This document shows positions 45,770-54,274 of a DNA stretch of 64,000 nt, piece by piece; positions within the stretch are counted from its first letter, which is position 1; each line of letters starts with the position of its first letter. The position numbers were made by a program, and so were the translations under genes. The notes under the pieces are model-generated. The model had not been told where the DNA came from and made no database searches. It was given only the letters and a program-made list of their open reading frames with translations. The stretch comes from Cellulomonas sp. 73-92 (GTDB taxonomy: Bacteria > Actinomycetota > Actinomycetes > Actinomycetales > Cellulomonadaceae), in the NCBI RefSeq assembly GCF_001898175.1, contig NZ_MKTH01000008.1:248001-312000 (forward strand). Reading direction: 5' to 3'.

Positions 45770-47392
45770 CTACGGCAGCCGCACCGCCTTCATCGCGCGC
45801 AGCGCCCCGGTGTACAGCGGCGTCATGACGTCGCCGCCGAGCGCGAACAGCCGGTCCAGCCCGATGCCGGGCCCGCGGCCGCCGACGAGCCCGTGCGTCC
45901 CGTGCTGCAGCGCGATGGTCTGCACGCGCGTCACGGCCTGGATCGCCTCGCGGCCGTGCCGCGCGCCGAGGCCCGAGGCGCCCCACCCCGACTGGGGCGC
46001 GCCGACGGCGCCCCACGGCACCACGTACGCCTCGTTGACGGCGACGCTGCCGGCGCGGAGCCGGCGGGCGATCGACCAGCCCCGGCGCTCGTCGGCGGTC
46101 CACACGCCGGCCGCCAGGCCGTACTCGGTGTCGTTGATGGCGGCCACGGCCTCGTCGTCGGACGCCACCGGGTAGATCGCCACCACCGGGCCGAACGTCT
46201 CCTCCCGGGAGCACCGCGCCTCGGCGGGCACGTCCGCCAGGATCGTCGGCGCGTAGAAGCAGGGCCCCAGGTCGGGGCGCTGCTCGCCGCCCGTGAGCAC
46301 CCGCGCGCCGGCGCCGACCGCGTCCTCGACGTGCTCCACGACCCGCGCGAGCTGCGTCGCCGACGACAGCGACCCCAGCTCCGCCCGGTAGTCCAGCCCG
46401 GCGCCCAGGCGCAGGGCCGCCGTGGCCTCGACGAAGGCCTCGACCACCTCGTCGTACACCGCCTCGTGGACGTACACCCGCTCGGCCGTGACGCACACCT
46501 GCCCGACACCGGCGAAGCACGTGCGGACCAGGCCGGACGCCGTCACGGCCGGGTCGACGTCGTCGGCCACGTAGACGCCGTTCTTGCCGCCGAGCTCGAG
46601 GGTCGTCGGGATCATCCGCGCGCCCGCCTGGGCGGCGACCTGCCGCCCCGAGCGGGTCGACCCGGTGAAGATCACCGCATCGGCGGCGTCGACCACCGCC
46701 GCGCCCACCTCGGGCCCGCCGGTGACCACCTGGAGCACGTCGTCCGGCAGACCGGCGTCGTCGAGGAGCTCGGCCACCCACAGCGCCGTCAGCGTGGTCG
46801 CCGGGTCCGGGCGCAGCACCACCGCGTTGCCCGCGACGAGCGCCGGGATCACGTCGGAGGCGGCGAAGATCAGCGGCATGTTCCACGGCGCGACGACGCC
46901 GACGACGCCGACCGGGTGCCGGACCACGCGCGTCGCGGACAGCCCGGGCACCACGCCGAGCACCCGGCGGTCTCGCAGGTACGCGTGCGCGCGCAGCGCG
47001 TAGTGCCGCGCGTGGTTGGCGACGTCGACGACCTCCTCGAACGCGTGGACGCGCGCCTTGCCGGTCTCGATCTGGACCAGGTCCAGCACGTCGGACTGGC
47101 GGGCCAGCAGCAGGTCGTGCATCCGCAGCAGCACCGCCGCACGCTCCCGCAGCGGCCGGGCGGCCCACAGCCGCTGCGCCGCCCGGGCGCGGCGGGCGGC
47201 GAGCACCACGTCGTCCGGCGTCGACACCGGCACCGGGGCGATCGGTGCGCCGGTGAAGGGTGCGACCGGCGTGTGGGTGGCGCGACCGGGGCCGACGACG
47301 ATCCGGCGCAGCAGGGAACGCAGGTCGTCCGGCTCGAGCACGTAGGTCGCGAGGGGGTCGGTCTCCGGGTCGTGGAGCTCGGGGTGCGCCAT
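45770..47392 (-). CDS. aldehyde dehydrogenase, succinate-semialdehyde type
   Basis: 540 aa. NAD(P)-dependent ALDH fold with the NAD-binding VVAPWNMPLIFAASDVIPAL, FTGSTRSGR, catalytic Glu in LELGGKNG, catalytic Cys in FAGVGQVCVTAERVYV and EETFGPVVAIYPV. The sequence is closest in style to the actinobacterial GabD2 succinic-semialdehyde dehydrogenase (longer N-terminus, C-terminal LFALGGDVMTPLYTGALRAMKAVRLP), but the substrate is not proven. It is 52 bp downstream of ptsH on the same strand, possibly read through from the PTS operon, though a GC-rich stem-loop sits in the gap. Confidence 0.9.
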   Translation of the reverse strand: MAHPELHDPETDPLATYVLEPDDLRSLLRRIVVGPGRATHTPVAPFTGAPIAPVPVSTPDDVVLAARRARAAQRLWAARPLRERAAVLLRMHDLLLARQSDVLDLVQIETGKARVHAFEEVVDVANHARHYALRAHAYLRDRRVLGVVPGLSATRVVRHPVGVVGVVAPWNMPLIFAASDVIPALVAGNAVVLRPDPATTLTALWVAELLDDAGLPDDVLQVVTGGPEVGAAVVDAADAVIFTGSTRSGRQVAAQAGARMIPTTLELGGKNGVYVADDVDPAVTASGLVRTCFAGVGQVCVTAERVYVHEAVYDEVVEAFVEATAALRLGAGLDYRAELGSLSSATQLARVVEHVEDAVGAGARVLTGGEQRPDLGPCFYAPTILADVPAEARCSREETFGPVVAIYPVASDDEAVAAINDTEYGLAAGVWTADERRGWSIARRLRAGSVAVNEAYVVPWGAVGAPQSGWGASGLGARHGREAIQAVTRVQTIALQHGTHGLVGGRGPGIGLDRLFALGGDVMTPLYTGALRAMKAVRLP

Positions 47393-47444
47393 GCGCGTCA
47401 GGGTACGTCCGCGCCCTGGCGACGCGCGGAGAGCCGCGCGAGGG

Positions 47445-47717
47445 TCAGGCGGTGGCGTCCAGGTCCGTGGCGAGCAGCGCGACGAGCTGGTCGAGCACCT
47501 GCTCGGCCTTGTCCCCCTCGGCGGCCAGCGTGACCTCCTGGCCGTGCGGCACGCCGAGGGCCATCACCATGAGGATGCTCGCGGCGTTGACCGGCGGGCG
47601 GCCGTCGGTGGCGATCGTGACCGGGATACCGGCGGCGGTCACGGCCTGCGTGAACAGGGCGGCCGGCCGGGCGTGCAGGCCGACGCGGGAGGCGACGGCG
47701 ACGGTGCGGGTGGGCAT
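47445..47717 (-). CDS. ptsH: phosphocarrier protein HPr
   Basis: 90 aa from the ATG at 47717 (GGAAGGA upstream), the standard HPr size. The active-site His lies in SRVGLHARPAALF; the Ser-46 region reads VNAASILMVMALGVPHGQEV. It passes phosphate from enzyme I to the EIIA at 48786-49226. The track buries it in a longer ORF. Last PTS gene of the operon, 20 bp after the 1-phosphofructokinase gene. Enzyme I is not in the window. Confidence 0.96.
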   Translation of the reverse strand: MPTRTVAVASRVGLHARPAALFTQAVTAAGIPVTIATDGRPPVNAASILMVMALGVPHGQEVTLAAEGDKAEQVLDQLVALLATDLDATA

Positions 47718-47737
47718 GGGTGTCCTTCCGGCGGCGA

Positions 47738-48694
47738 TCAGCCGCACAGCTCCTTGAGGGGCATGTCGGGGTCGGGGTCCGGCACCAGCCGGACCGCCGC
47801 GAGGTCGATCTGGGATGGGGCGGGCACCTGGGTGCCCGGGAGCAGCACGGCGGCACGCCCCCACGCGACGGCGGCGCGCAGGCGCTCCCCCGGCTCGCGC
47901 CCGACCGCGGACAGGTAGCCCGCCAGGGTGGTGTCGCCGGCCCCGACGGTCGAGGCCGGCTGCAGCGGCGGGCCGCCGGCCCACCACGCCTGCTCCGCGG
48001 TGACGAGCACGGCGCCCTGGGCACCCAGGGAGACGAGCACCGCGCGCGTGCCGGCGGCGATGGCCTCGCGCGCGGCCGCGACGGTGTCGCCGACGGTGAC
48101 GATCTCGCGCCCGACGAGCTCGGCGAGCTCGTGCTCGTTGGGCTTGATCAGCTCGAGACCGCCGGCGTGGACCGCGTGCGCCAGCGGCGTGCCGGAGGTG
48201 TCGAGCGCGACCCGCACGCCGTGGCGCCCGGCCAGCGCCGCCAGCCGCACGAAGAAGTCGTCGCCCGCTCCCACGGGCAGCGACCCCGCGGCCACCACGG
48301 CGGCCGGGCCCGCGGCCAGCTGCTCGGCGACCACGCCGAGCAGGGCGTCGACCTCGTCGGGCGTCATCGGCACGCCGGGCTCGTTGACCTTGGTGGTCGC
48401 GCCGGACGCGTCGACCAGCGTGACGTTCGAGCGGGTGTCGCCGTGCACCGGCACGGGCGCCGCGGGGACGCCGTGCTCGGCGAGCAGGCTGACCAGCCGC
48501 GCGCCGTCGACGCCGCCGACCGGCAGCACGGCGAGCGAGGCGATCCCCTGGCGGACGAGGGCACGGGAGACGTTGATGCCCTTGCCGCCGGCGTCGACGT
48601 GGACGGCGTGCGCCCGGTTCACCTCGCCGATGGCGAGGTGGTCGACCTCGAGCGCCCGGTCGAGGCTCGGGTTGGGCGTGACGGTGACGATCAC
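47738..48694 (-). CDS. fruK: 1-phosphofructokinase (PfkB family)
   Basis: 318 aa from the GTG at 48694, which has GAGGAAGG at good spacing; the track start is 12 codons upstream. Begins MIVTVTPNPSLDRALEV, diagnostic of FruK/LacC enzymes, with GGKGINVSRAL and the catalytic GAGDTTLAGYL. It phosphorylates fructose-1-P (or tagatose-6-P) to the bisphosphate. Its presence beside a mannitol-type EII suggests that the locus handles fructose-like phosphates as well as hexitols. A 12-bp hairpin separates it from the EIIA gene. Confidence 0.92.
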   Translation of the reverse strand: MIVTVTPNPSLDRALEVDHLAIGEVNRAHAVHVDAGGKGINVSRALVRQGIASLAVLPVGGVDGARLVSLLAEHGVPAAPVPVHGDTRSNVTLVDASGATTKVNEPGVPMTPDEVDALLGVVAEQLAAGPAAVVAAGSLPVGAGDDFFVRLAALAGRHGVRVALDTSGTPLAHAVHAGGLELIKPNEHELAELVGREIVTVGDTVAAAREAIAAGTRAVLVSLGAQGAVLVTAEQAWWAGGPPLQPASTVGAGDTTLAGYLSAVGREPGERLRAAVAWGRAAVLLPGTQVPAPSQIDLAAVRLVPDPDPDMPLKELCG

Positions 48695-48735
48695 GGGAGC
48701 GCCTTCCTCGGCTGCACGGTGCACAGCCAACCACT

Positions 48736-48781
48736 CCCCGGGGGTGGCGCGACGCTGCGGATCGCCGCACCACCCCCGGGG
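48736..48781 (-). terminator. intercistronic hairpin between EIIA and fruK
   Basis: CCCCGGGGGTGG (48736-48747) pairs with 48770-48781, just past the EIIA stop. Probably a partial terminator or RNA-stability element that would set different levels of the upstream EII genes and downstream fruK-ptsH. Confidence 0.6.
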
Positions 48782-48785
48782 ATGC

Positions 48786-49226
48786 TCACTCGTTGACCTG
48801 CTGGATCAGCGCGTAGAGCTCGTCGGGACCCGCCGCCGCCAGGACCTTCTCCACCTCGGTGGGGTCGGAGAAGATCAGGGCGATCTTCGACAGGATCGAC
48901 AGGTGCTCCTCACCGACGCCGGCGATGCCGACGACGACGCGCACCGGCTGGCCGGCGCCCCACTCGATGGGCTCGTCGTACCGGATCAGGCAGAGCGCCG
49001 AGGCGACGATGTCGCCCTTCGACTCGTCCGTGCCGTGCGGGATCGCCAGCCAGCTGCCCATGTAGGTGGAGACCAGCTGCTCCCGAGCCGCCATCGCGTC
49101 GACGTAGGCCGGCGTCACCGAGCCGCAGCCGACGAGCAGGGCCCCGGCCTCCCGGATGGCCTCCTCCTTCGTCCGGGCGGTGCCCGGCGCGACGACGAGG
49201 TCCCGGGTGAGGACGTCCTGGGTCAC
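48786..49226 (-). CDS. mtlF: PTS EIIA component (mannitol/fructose type)
   Basis: 146 aa from a GTG overlapping the EIICB stop (GTGA). PTS_EIIA_2 fold; the phospho-His is in SWLAIPHGTDESKGDI, and the tail resembles MtlF (EEHLSILSKIALIFSDPTEVEKVL). It carries phosphate from HPr to the EIIB cysteine of the preceding gene. Confidence 0.94.
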   Translation of the reverse strand: MTQDVLTRDLVVAPGTARTKEEAIREAGALLVGCGSVTPAYVDAMAAREQLVSTYMGSWLAIPHGTDESKGDIVASALCLIRYDEPIEWGAGQPVRVVVGIAGVGEEHLSILSKIALIFSDPTEVEKVLAAAGPDELYALIQQVNE

Positions 49227-50821
49227 GACGGGCTCCCGGCCGCCGCCTTGGCCTCGGCCACGACGTCGTCGTACACCGGGCTGGCGAGGAAGTTGTCCAC
49301 CGAGACGTGCCGCGAGCTCGGCGCCTTGTGCCGCGCCCGGTCCGTCAGCTCGCGCTGGCTGATGACGATGTCCGCGCCGTCCTCGAGCTGGGCGACCGCC
49401 TTGAACTCGACCTTGACGTCCGGGACGCCGGCCTTCTTCAGCTTGTCGCGCAGGATGCTCGCGCCCATCGCGCTCGAGCCCATGCCGCCGTCGCACGCGA
49501 AGACGATGGAGTGGATCGGCCGCGCGAGGGTGGCGGTGGCGGCCCCCCGGGTCCCCGCGATGTCGTTGACCTGGGCGAGGTGGGCGAGCGAGGCGCTGGC
49601 CTTGCCCTTGTTCGCCTCGGTCTGCTCGATCGCGGCCGCCAGGTCGCCGCTCTCACCCGCCGCCAGGTCCCGCTTGCGCGAGGCCCGCAGGATGATCGCC
49701 GCGACGACGAAGGACACGGCGGCCGACAGGACGACCGAGAGGATGACGCCGACGAAGCTGCCGCGCGGCGTCGCCGTGAGCACCGCGATGATGCTGCCCG
49801 GTGCCGCCGGGCCGCGCAGGCCGGAGCCGAAGACGACGTTGGTCGCCACGCCGGTGGCGCCGCCGAGGATCGCGGCGACGATGAGCGCCGGCTTCATGAG
49901 GACGAACGGGAAGTACACCTCGTGGATGCCGCCGAAGAACTGGATGATGATGGCGCCCGGCGCGCTGGACCGCGCGACGCCGACACCGAGCAGGGCATAG
50001 GCAAGCAGGATGCCGAAGCCGGGGCCGGGGTTGGCCTCGACCAGGAAGAGCAGCGACTTGCCCTGCTGCGTGACCTGCTGGGCGCCGAGCGGCACCAGCA
50101 CGCCGTTGCCGATCGCGTTGTTGAGGAACAGCACCTTCGCCGGCTCGACGATGATGCTCATGACCGGCATGAGCTGGTGGTTGGCCAGCCAGTTGACGAT
50201 GTTGCCGAGCCACGCGCTGACGTGCGTGACGATCGGCGCGATGCCGAAGAACGCGCCGATCGACAGCCCGGCGCCGAGGATGCCGGCGGAGAACATGTCG
50301 ACGAGCATCTCGAAGCCGGGTCGGATCTTGTCCGCCCAGATGCGGTCGACCTGCTTCATGAGCCAGGCGGCCAGCGGGCCGACGACCATCGCACCGAGGA
50401 ACATCGGCACGGTCGAGCCGACGATGACGCCCACCGTCGCGATCGACGCCACGACGGCGCCGCGGGCGCCGTACACGATGCGGCCGCCGGCGTTGGCGAT
50501 GAGCAACGGCAGCAGGTAGGTCACCATGGGGCCGACGAGCCCGAGGTACTGGTGGAACGTCGTGCCGTCGGCCGCCTTGGCCAGCGCCGTCGCGGCGCCC
50601 TGCCAGCTTGAGGTGTCGGCGTTGGCGAAGCCGCCGATGATGCCGTTCGGCGTCCAGCCGGCGGCGATGAAGAAGGACGTGATGAGGCCCCAGGCGAGGA
50701 ACGCCGGGAGGTTGGGCATGATCATGCCGGTCAGGAACGTCCCGAACTTCTGGATCCTGACCTGTGCGCTCTTGCCCCGGCGCACGGTGGGGGCAACCGT
50801 CGGCGCTGCTGCTGCAGACAT
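49223..50821 (-). CDS. mtlA: PTS EIICB component, mannitol type
   Basis: 532 aa from the ATG at 50821; the track uses a GTG nine bases upstream, but AGGAGA sits only one base from that GTG and is correctly spaced from the ATG. EIIC helices occupy about 20-360 (QKFGTFLTGMIMPNLPAFLAWGLIT, the substrate-site GIHEVYFPFVLMKP), then a linker and EIIB with the phospho-Cys in VFACDGGMGSSAMGA. It imports and phosphorylates a hexitol, most simply mannitol, to hexitol-1-phosphate. The EIIA is a separate gene here, unlike E. coli MtlA. Confidence 0.93.
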   Translation of the reverse strand: MSAAAAPTVAPTVRRGKSAQVRIQKFGTFLTGMIMPNLPAFLAWGLITSFFIAAGWTPNGIIGGFANADTSSWQGAATALAKAADGTTFHQYLGLVGPMVTYLLPLLIANAGGRIVYGARGAVVASIATVGVIVGSTVPMFLGAMVVGPLAAWLMKQVDRIWADKIRPGFEMLVDMFSAGILGAGLSIGAFFGIAPIVTHVSAWLGNIVNWLANHQLMPVMSIIVEPAKVLFLNNAIGNGVLVPLGAQQVTQQGKSLLFLVEANPGPGFGILLAYALLGVGVARSSAPGAIIIQFFGGIHEVYFPFVLMKPALIVAAILGGATGVATNVVFGSGLRGPAAPGSIIAVLTATPRGSFVGVILSVVLSAAVSFVVAAIILRASRKRDLAAGESGDLAAAIEQTEANKGKASASLAHLAQVNDIAGTRGAATATLARPIHSIVFACDGGMGSSAMGASILRDKLKKAGVPDVKVEFKAVAQLEDGADIVISQRELTDRARHKAPSSRHVSVDNFLASPVYDDVVAEAKAAAGSPS

Positions 50822-50976
50822 GCCGCTCACTCTCCTGTCGGTGTGGCGGTCGGGTGCGGAGCGAGGCCCCCCACCCGGCGCGAATCGTCGTTGATCGCTG
50901 TGGTGCGTCCCGGCGCGATGCCCTGCCGGGGTGGTGCCGGGCGGCCTCGGTGGAGGCCGCCCGGCGGGTCACCGCC

Positions 50977-52020
50977 TCACGGCTCGATGGTGACCTTGAT
51001 GCCCGTGCCGGCACGGACGATGTCGAGGCCGTCGCGGATCGCCTCGAGCGGCAGCCGGTGGGTGATGAGGTCCGCGACGGGCACGCTGCCGTCCGCGATG
51101 TGCGCGAGCGCCTGCTTGTTGTGGGCGGGGCTCGAGCCGTTGGCGCCCCAGATCGACAGCTCGCGGTAGTGCACGAGGTTGGAGTCCAGGGTGATCGTCG
51201 GCTTGTCCTTGGGCAGGCCGCCGAACAGGGAGATGCGCCCGCGCGGGGCGAGCATGCGCAGCGCCTGCTCCTGCGCGGCGCCGGACGCGGCGGCCGTGAT
51301 CGCCAGGCTGACGCCCTTGCCGCCGGTGAGGTCGAGCACGGCCTGGATCGGGTCGGTCTCGGCGGAGCAGATCGCCGCGTCGGGCTTGACGATCTGCGCG
51401 GCGAGGTCGAGGCGGTCCCGGCTGAGCTCGACGAGGTAGACCTCGCCGGCCCCGCGCGCCCGTGCCAGGCGCACGTGCAGGCAGCCGATCGGGCCGGAGC
51501 CGACGACCACGACGACGTCGCCCTCGTGCGTGTCGACGAGCTCCTGCGCGTTGATGGCGCACGCGAACGGCTCGCTGACCGACGCCTCGGCGAAGGACAC
51601 CCCGTCGGGGATCCGGTTGAGGCCGTCGACGGCGAGCACCTCGCGCGGAACCACCATGTACGGCGCGAACCCGCCGTCGAAGTCGTAGCCCATCGACAGC
51701 TGGTTGGGGCAGATCGTCTGCAGGCCGGAGGTGCAGAACTCGCAGTGGCCGCACGGGATGGCAGCGATGACCTGGACCCGGTCGCCCTCGGCCCAGCCGG
51801 TGACGCCCTCGCCGACCTCGACGATCTCGCCGGCGATCTCGTGGCCCATGACGCGCGGCGGGCGCATGCGCTGGTGCCCGGAGGTGGAGATCTTGACGTC
51901 GGTGCCGCACATCGAGCAGGCCCGCACGCGGATCTTCACCTCGCCGGGACCGGCGACCGGCTCGGGGTAGTCGTCCTCGATCCGCACGTCGCCCGGGGCG
52001 TAGAAGCGGAAGACCTTCAT
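50977..52020 (-). CDS. zinc-dependent medium-chain dehydrogenase (polyol/threonine type)
   Basis: 347 aa, MDR fold. Catalytic zinc ligands CSMCGTD and MGHEIAGEIVEVG; structural-zinc cysteines in CGHCEFCTSGLQTIC; NAD-binding VVGSGPIGCLHVRLARARG. It lies between the DeoR regulator and the EIICB gene, so it probably oxidises the imported polyol or polyol phosphate (as galactitol-1-P or sorbitol dehydrogenases of this family do). Classical MtlD is unrelated (long-chain type) and absent, so this enzyme may replace it. Exact substrate unknown. Confidence 0.9.
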   Translation of the reverse strand: MKVFRFYAPGDVRIEDDYPEPVAGPGEVKIRVRACSMCGTDVKISTSGHQRMRPPRVMGHEIAGEIVEVGEGVTGWAEGDRVQVIAAIPCGHCEFCTSGLQTICPNQLSMGYDFDGGFAPYMVVPREVLAVDGLNRIPDGVSFAEASVSEPFACAINAQELVDTHEGDVVVVVGSGPIGCLHVRLARARGAGEVYLVELSRDRLDLAAQIVKPDAAICSAETDPIQAVLDLTGGKGVSLAITAAASGAAQEQALRMLAPRGRISLFGGLPKDKPTITLDSNLVHYRELSIWGANGSSPAHNKQALAHIADGSVPVADLITHRLPLEAIRDGLDIVRAGTGIKVTIEP

Positions 52021-52045
52021 CGTTCTCCTTCGGTGGTGGTGCGGA

Positions 52046-52807
52046 TCAGGCGCGGACGACGCGCGGGCCTACGGCTTCGATCTCGTCGACGAGCTCGGCC
52101 GCGAGGCCGGTGTCGGTGACGAGCGTGTCGACGCTGGACAGGGGCGCGACGAGCGCGAGGTCGGTGCGGCCGACCTTGGAGTGGTCGGCGAGCACGACGG
52201 TGCGGCGCGCGGCCGCGACGAGGGCGCGCTTGACCATGGCCTCGGCGATGTCCGGGGTGGTCAGGCCGTCCTCGACCGTCAGGCCGTTGGTGCCGAGGAA
52301 GGCGACGTCGACGCGCACGTCGGCGAGCGAGCGCTCGGCCCACGCGCCGACCGCCGCCAGGGTGCGGCCGCGCAGCTGGCCGCCGACGACGTGCAGGGTG
52401 ATGTTGGGCCGCGAGGCGAGCACGGTCGCCACGGGCAGGGCGTGCGTCACGACGATGAGCTCGCGGTCGCTCGGCAGCAGGTCCGCGAAGCGGACGGTGG
52501 TGGTGCCGGCGTCGATGATGATGGCGCCGCCGTCGGGCAGCTCGTCGAGCGCGGCCTTGGCGATGCGCTCCTTCTCGGCCGAGAACATGCGCTCGCGCTC
52601 GGCCAGCGCCGGCTCGAAGCCGAGCCGCTCGACGGGGATCGCGCCCCCGTGGACGCGGCGCACCAGCCCCATCCGCTCCAGGGCGGACAGGTCGCGGCGC
52701 ACCGTCTCGGGCGTGACGTCCAGCTCGGCGGCCAGGCCCGCGACGTCCACCCGACCTTCGGCGCGCGCGCGACCGAGGATCTGCTGGTGCCGTTCGGGTG
52801 CGTACAT
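52046..52807 (-). CDS. DeoR-family transcriptional regulator
   Basis: 253 aa from the ATG at 52807 (MYAPERHQQILGRARAEGRVDVAGLAAELDVTPETVRRDL), preferred to the GTG two codons earlier because DeoR proteins usually begin M-x-ERhxxI. N-terminal DeoR HTH and a DeoRC sugar-phosphate-sensing domain with IIIDAGTTTVRFADLL, VVTHALPVA, AFLGTNGLTVEDGLTTPD and VVLADHSKVG. It heads the polyol PTS operon and is likely an autorepressor relieved by a sugar phosphate such as fructose-1-P. Confidence 0.93.
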   Translation of the reverse strand: MYAPERHQQILGRARAEGRVDVAGLAAELDVTPETVRRDLSALERMGLVRRVHGGAIPVERLGFEPALAERERMFSAEKERIAKAALDELPDGGAIIIDAGTTTVRFADLLPSDRELIVVTHALPVATVLASRPNITLHVVGGQLRGRTLAAVGAWAERSLADVRVDVAFLGTNGLTVEDGLTTPDIAEAMVKRALVAAARRTVVLADHSKVGRTDLALVAPLSSVDTLVTDTGLAAELVDEIEAVGPRVVRA

Positions 52808-52903
52808 GACCACCGTGTCCCACGTCCCCCGGCCCTGCGGCCGGTTCGCGGCAGCGGCGCCGCGACGACCACAGGGTGCGCCGGTTTCACCCGGAAGTCA
52901 ACT

Positions 52904-52933
52904 CAAACAAACACAACCGGCGCGAGCCAAACA
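52904..52933 (-). promoter_or_regulatory. TGTTTG repeats upstream of the DeoR/PTS operon
   Basis: Reading with the operon, TGTTTG occurs at 52933-52928, 52913-52908 and 52909-52904, in an AT-richer patch about 100-125 bp before the DeoR start. DeoR-family sugar regulators of Actinobacteria (for example SugR, FruR) recognise TGTTTG-like sequences, so this is the likely operator. Confidence 0.55.
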
Positions 52934-53025
52934 CAGAAGCGGGCCGACTCGGGTGTCGACGGGCATGACGACGACTACTCAGGCGCGGCGCCCGAGGGCT
53001 CGCCGCGCCCGGAGGGCGTGCCGGG

Positions 53026-54147
53026 CTACTGCGGCTGGTACGGCGAGACGACGACCTCGACCCGCTGGAACTCCTTGACGTCGGAGTACCCGGTGGTGGC
53101 CATCGCGCGGCGCAGGGCGCCGATGAGGTTGAGCGTGCCGTCGGCGGTCCGGCCGGGGCCGAAGAGGATCTGCTCCAGCGAGCCGGCGGTGCCGACCTCG
53201 ACGCGTTCGCCACGCGGCAGCAGCTGGTGGTGCGCCTCCGGACCCCAGTGCCAGCCGCGACCGGGCGCCTCGGTGGCACGGGCGAGCGCGGCGCCGAGCA
53301 TGACGGCGTCCGCGCCGCACGCGACCGCCTTGACCAGGTCGCCCGAGAGGCCGACCCCGCCGTCCGCGATGACGTGGACGTAGCGCCCACCGGACTCGTC
53401 GAGGTAGTCGCGCCGGGCGGCGGCGACGTCCGCCACGGCGGTGGCCATCGGCGCGTGGATCCCGAGCGAGAGCCGCGTGGTGTGCGCCGCTCCCCCGCCG
53501 AAGCCGACGAGCACGCCCGCGGCACCGGTCCGCATGAGGTGCAGCGCCGCGGTGTAGGTGGAGGCGCCGCCGACGATGACCGGCACGTCCAGCTCGTAGA
53601 TGAACCGCTTGAGGTTGAGCGGCTCGGCGCGGCCGGACACGTGCTCGGCGGAGACCGTGGTGCCGCGGATGACGAAGAGGTCGACGCCGGCGTCGACGAC
53701 GGTGCGCCAGTGCTCCTGCGTCCGCTGCGGCGACAGCGCGCCGGCGACGGTCACCCCGGCGGCCCGGATCTCCTTCAGCCGGGACGTGACGAGGTCCGGC
53801 CGGATGGGCGCCGCGTAGATCTCCTGCATGCGTGCGGTGGCGCGCGAGGGGTCGAGCGACGCGATCTCGGCGAGCAGCGGCTCGGGATCCTCGTACCGGG
53901 TCCACAGCCCCTCGAGGTCGAGCACGCCGAGGCCGCCGAGCCGCCCGAGCGCCACCGCGGTCGTCGGGCTCATCACCGAGTCCATCGGCGCCGCGACCAC
54001 CGGCAGCTCGAAGTGGTAGGCGTCGATCTGCCAGGCCACCGACACGTCCTCGGGGTCACGCGTGCGCCGCGAGGGCACCACCGCGATGTCGTCGAAGGAG
54101 TACGCGCGTCGCCCGCGCTTGCCACGCCCGATCTCGACCTCGGTCAC
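53026..54147 (-). CDS. guaB3: GuaB3-family IMP-dehydrogenase-related protein
   Basis: 373 aa, the length and N-terminus (VEIGRGKRGRRAYSFDDIAVVPSRRTRDPEDVS) of GuaB3. IMPDH-like TIM barrel with VIADGGVGLSGDLVKA (phosphate site), but without CBS domains, and the catalytic-loop Cys of IMPDH (SICTTR) is replaced: GGGAAHTTRLSLG. Thus ordinary IMPDH chemistry is unlikely by that residue; the role of GuaB3 proteins remains unsettled, with reports of activity differing between lineages. It is close to guaB at 55 kb but on its own. Confidence 0.9.
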   Translation of the reverse strand: MTEVEIGRGKRGRRAYSFDDIAVVPSRRTRDPEDVSVAWQIDAYHFELPVVAAPMDSVMSPTTAVALGRLGGLGVLDLEGLWTRYEDPEPLLAEIASLDPSRATARMQEIYAAPIRPDLVTSRLKEIRAAGVTVAGALSPQRTQEHWRTVVDAGVDLFVIRGTTVSAEHVSGRAEPLNLKRFIYELDVPVIVGGASTYTAALHLMRTGAAGVLVGFGGGAAHTTRLSLGIHAPMATAVADVAAARRDYLDESGGRYVHVIADGGVGLSGDLVKAVACGADAVMLGAALARATEAPGRGWHWGPEAHHQLLPRGERVEVGTAGSLEQILFGPGRTADGTLNLIGALRRAMATTGYSDVKEFQRVEVVVSPYQPQ

Positions 54148-54274
54148 CGCCCCAGGCTACCGGGGCCGCGGACACCCCGGTCCGGGCGCTCCGCCGGGCG
54201 GGCGTGTCGAGGAGGGGGGTGTCGGTAGCCGGTGCCATGCTGCCGCGCAGGCACGGGAGGACGAGGGCAGGACG

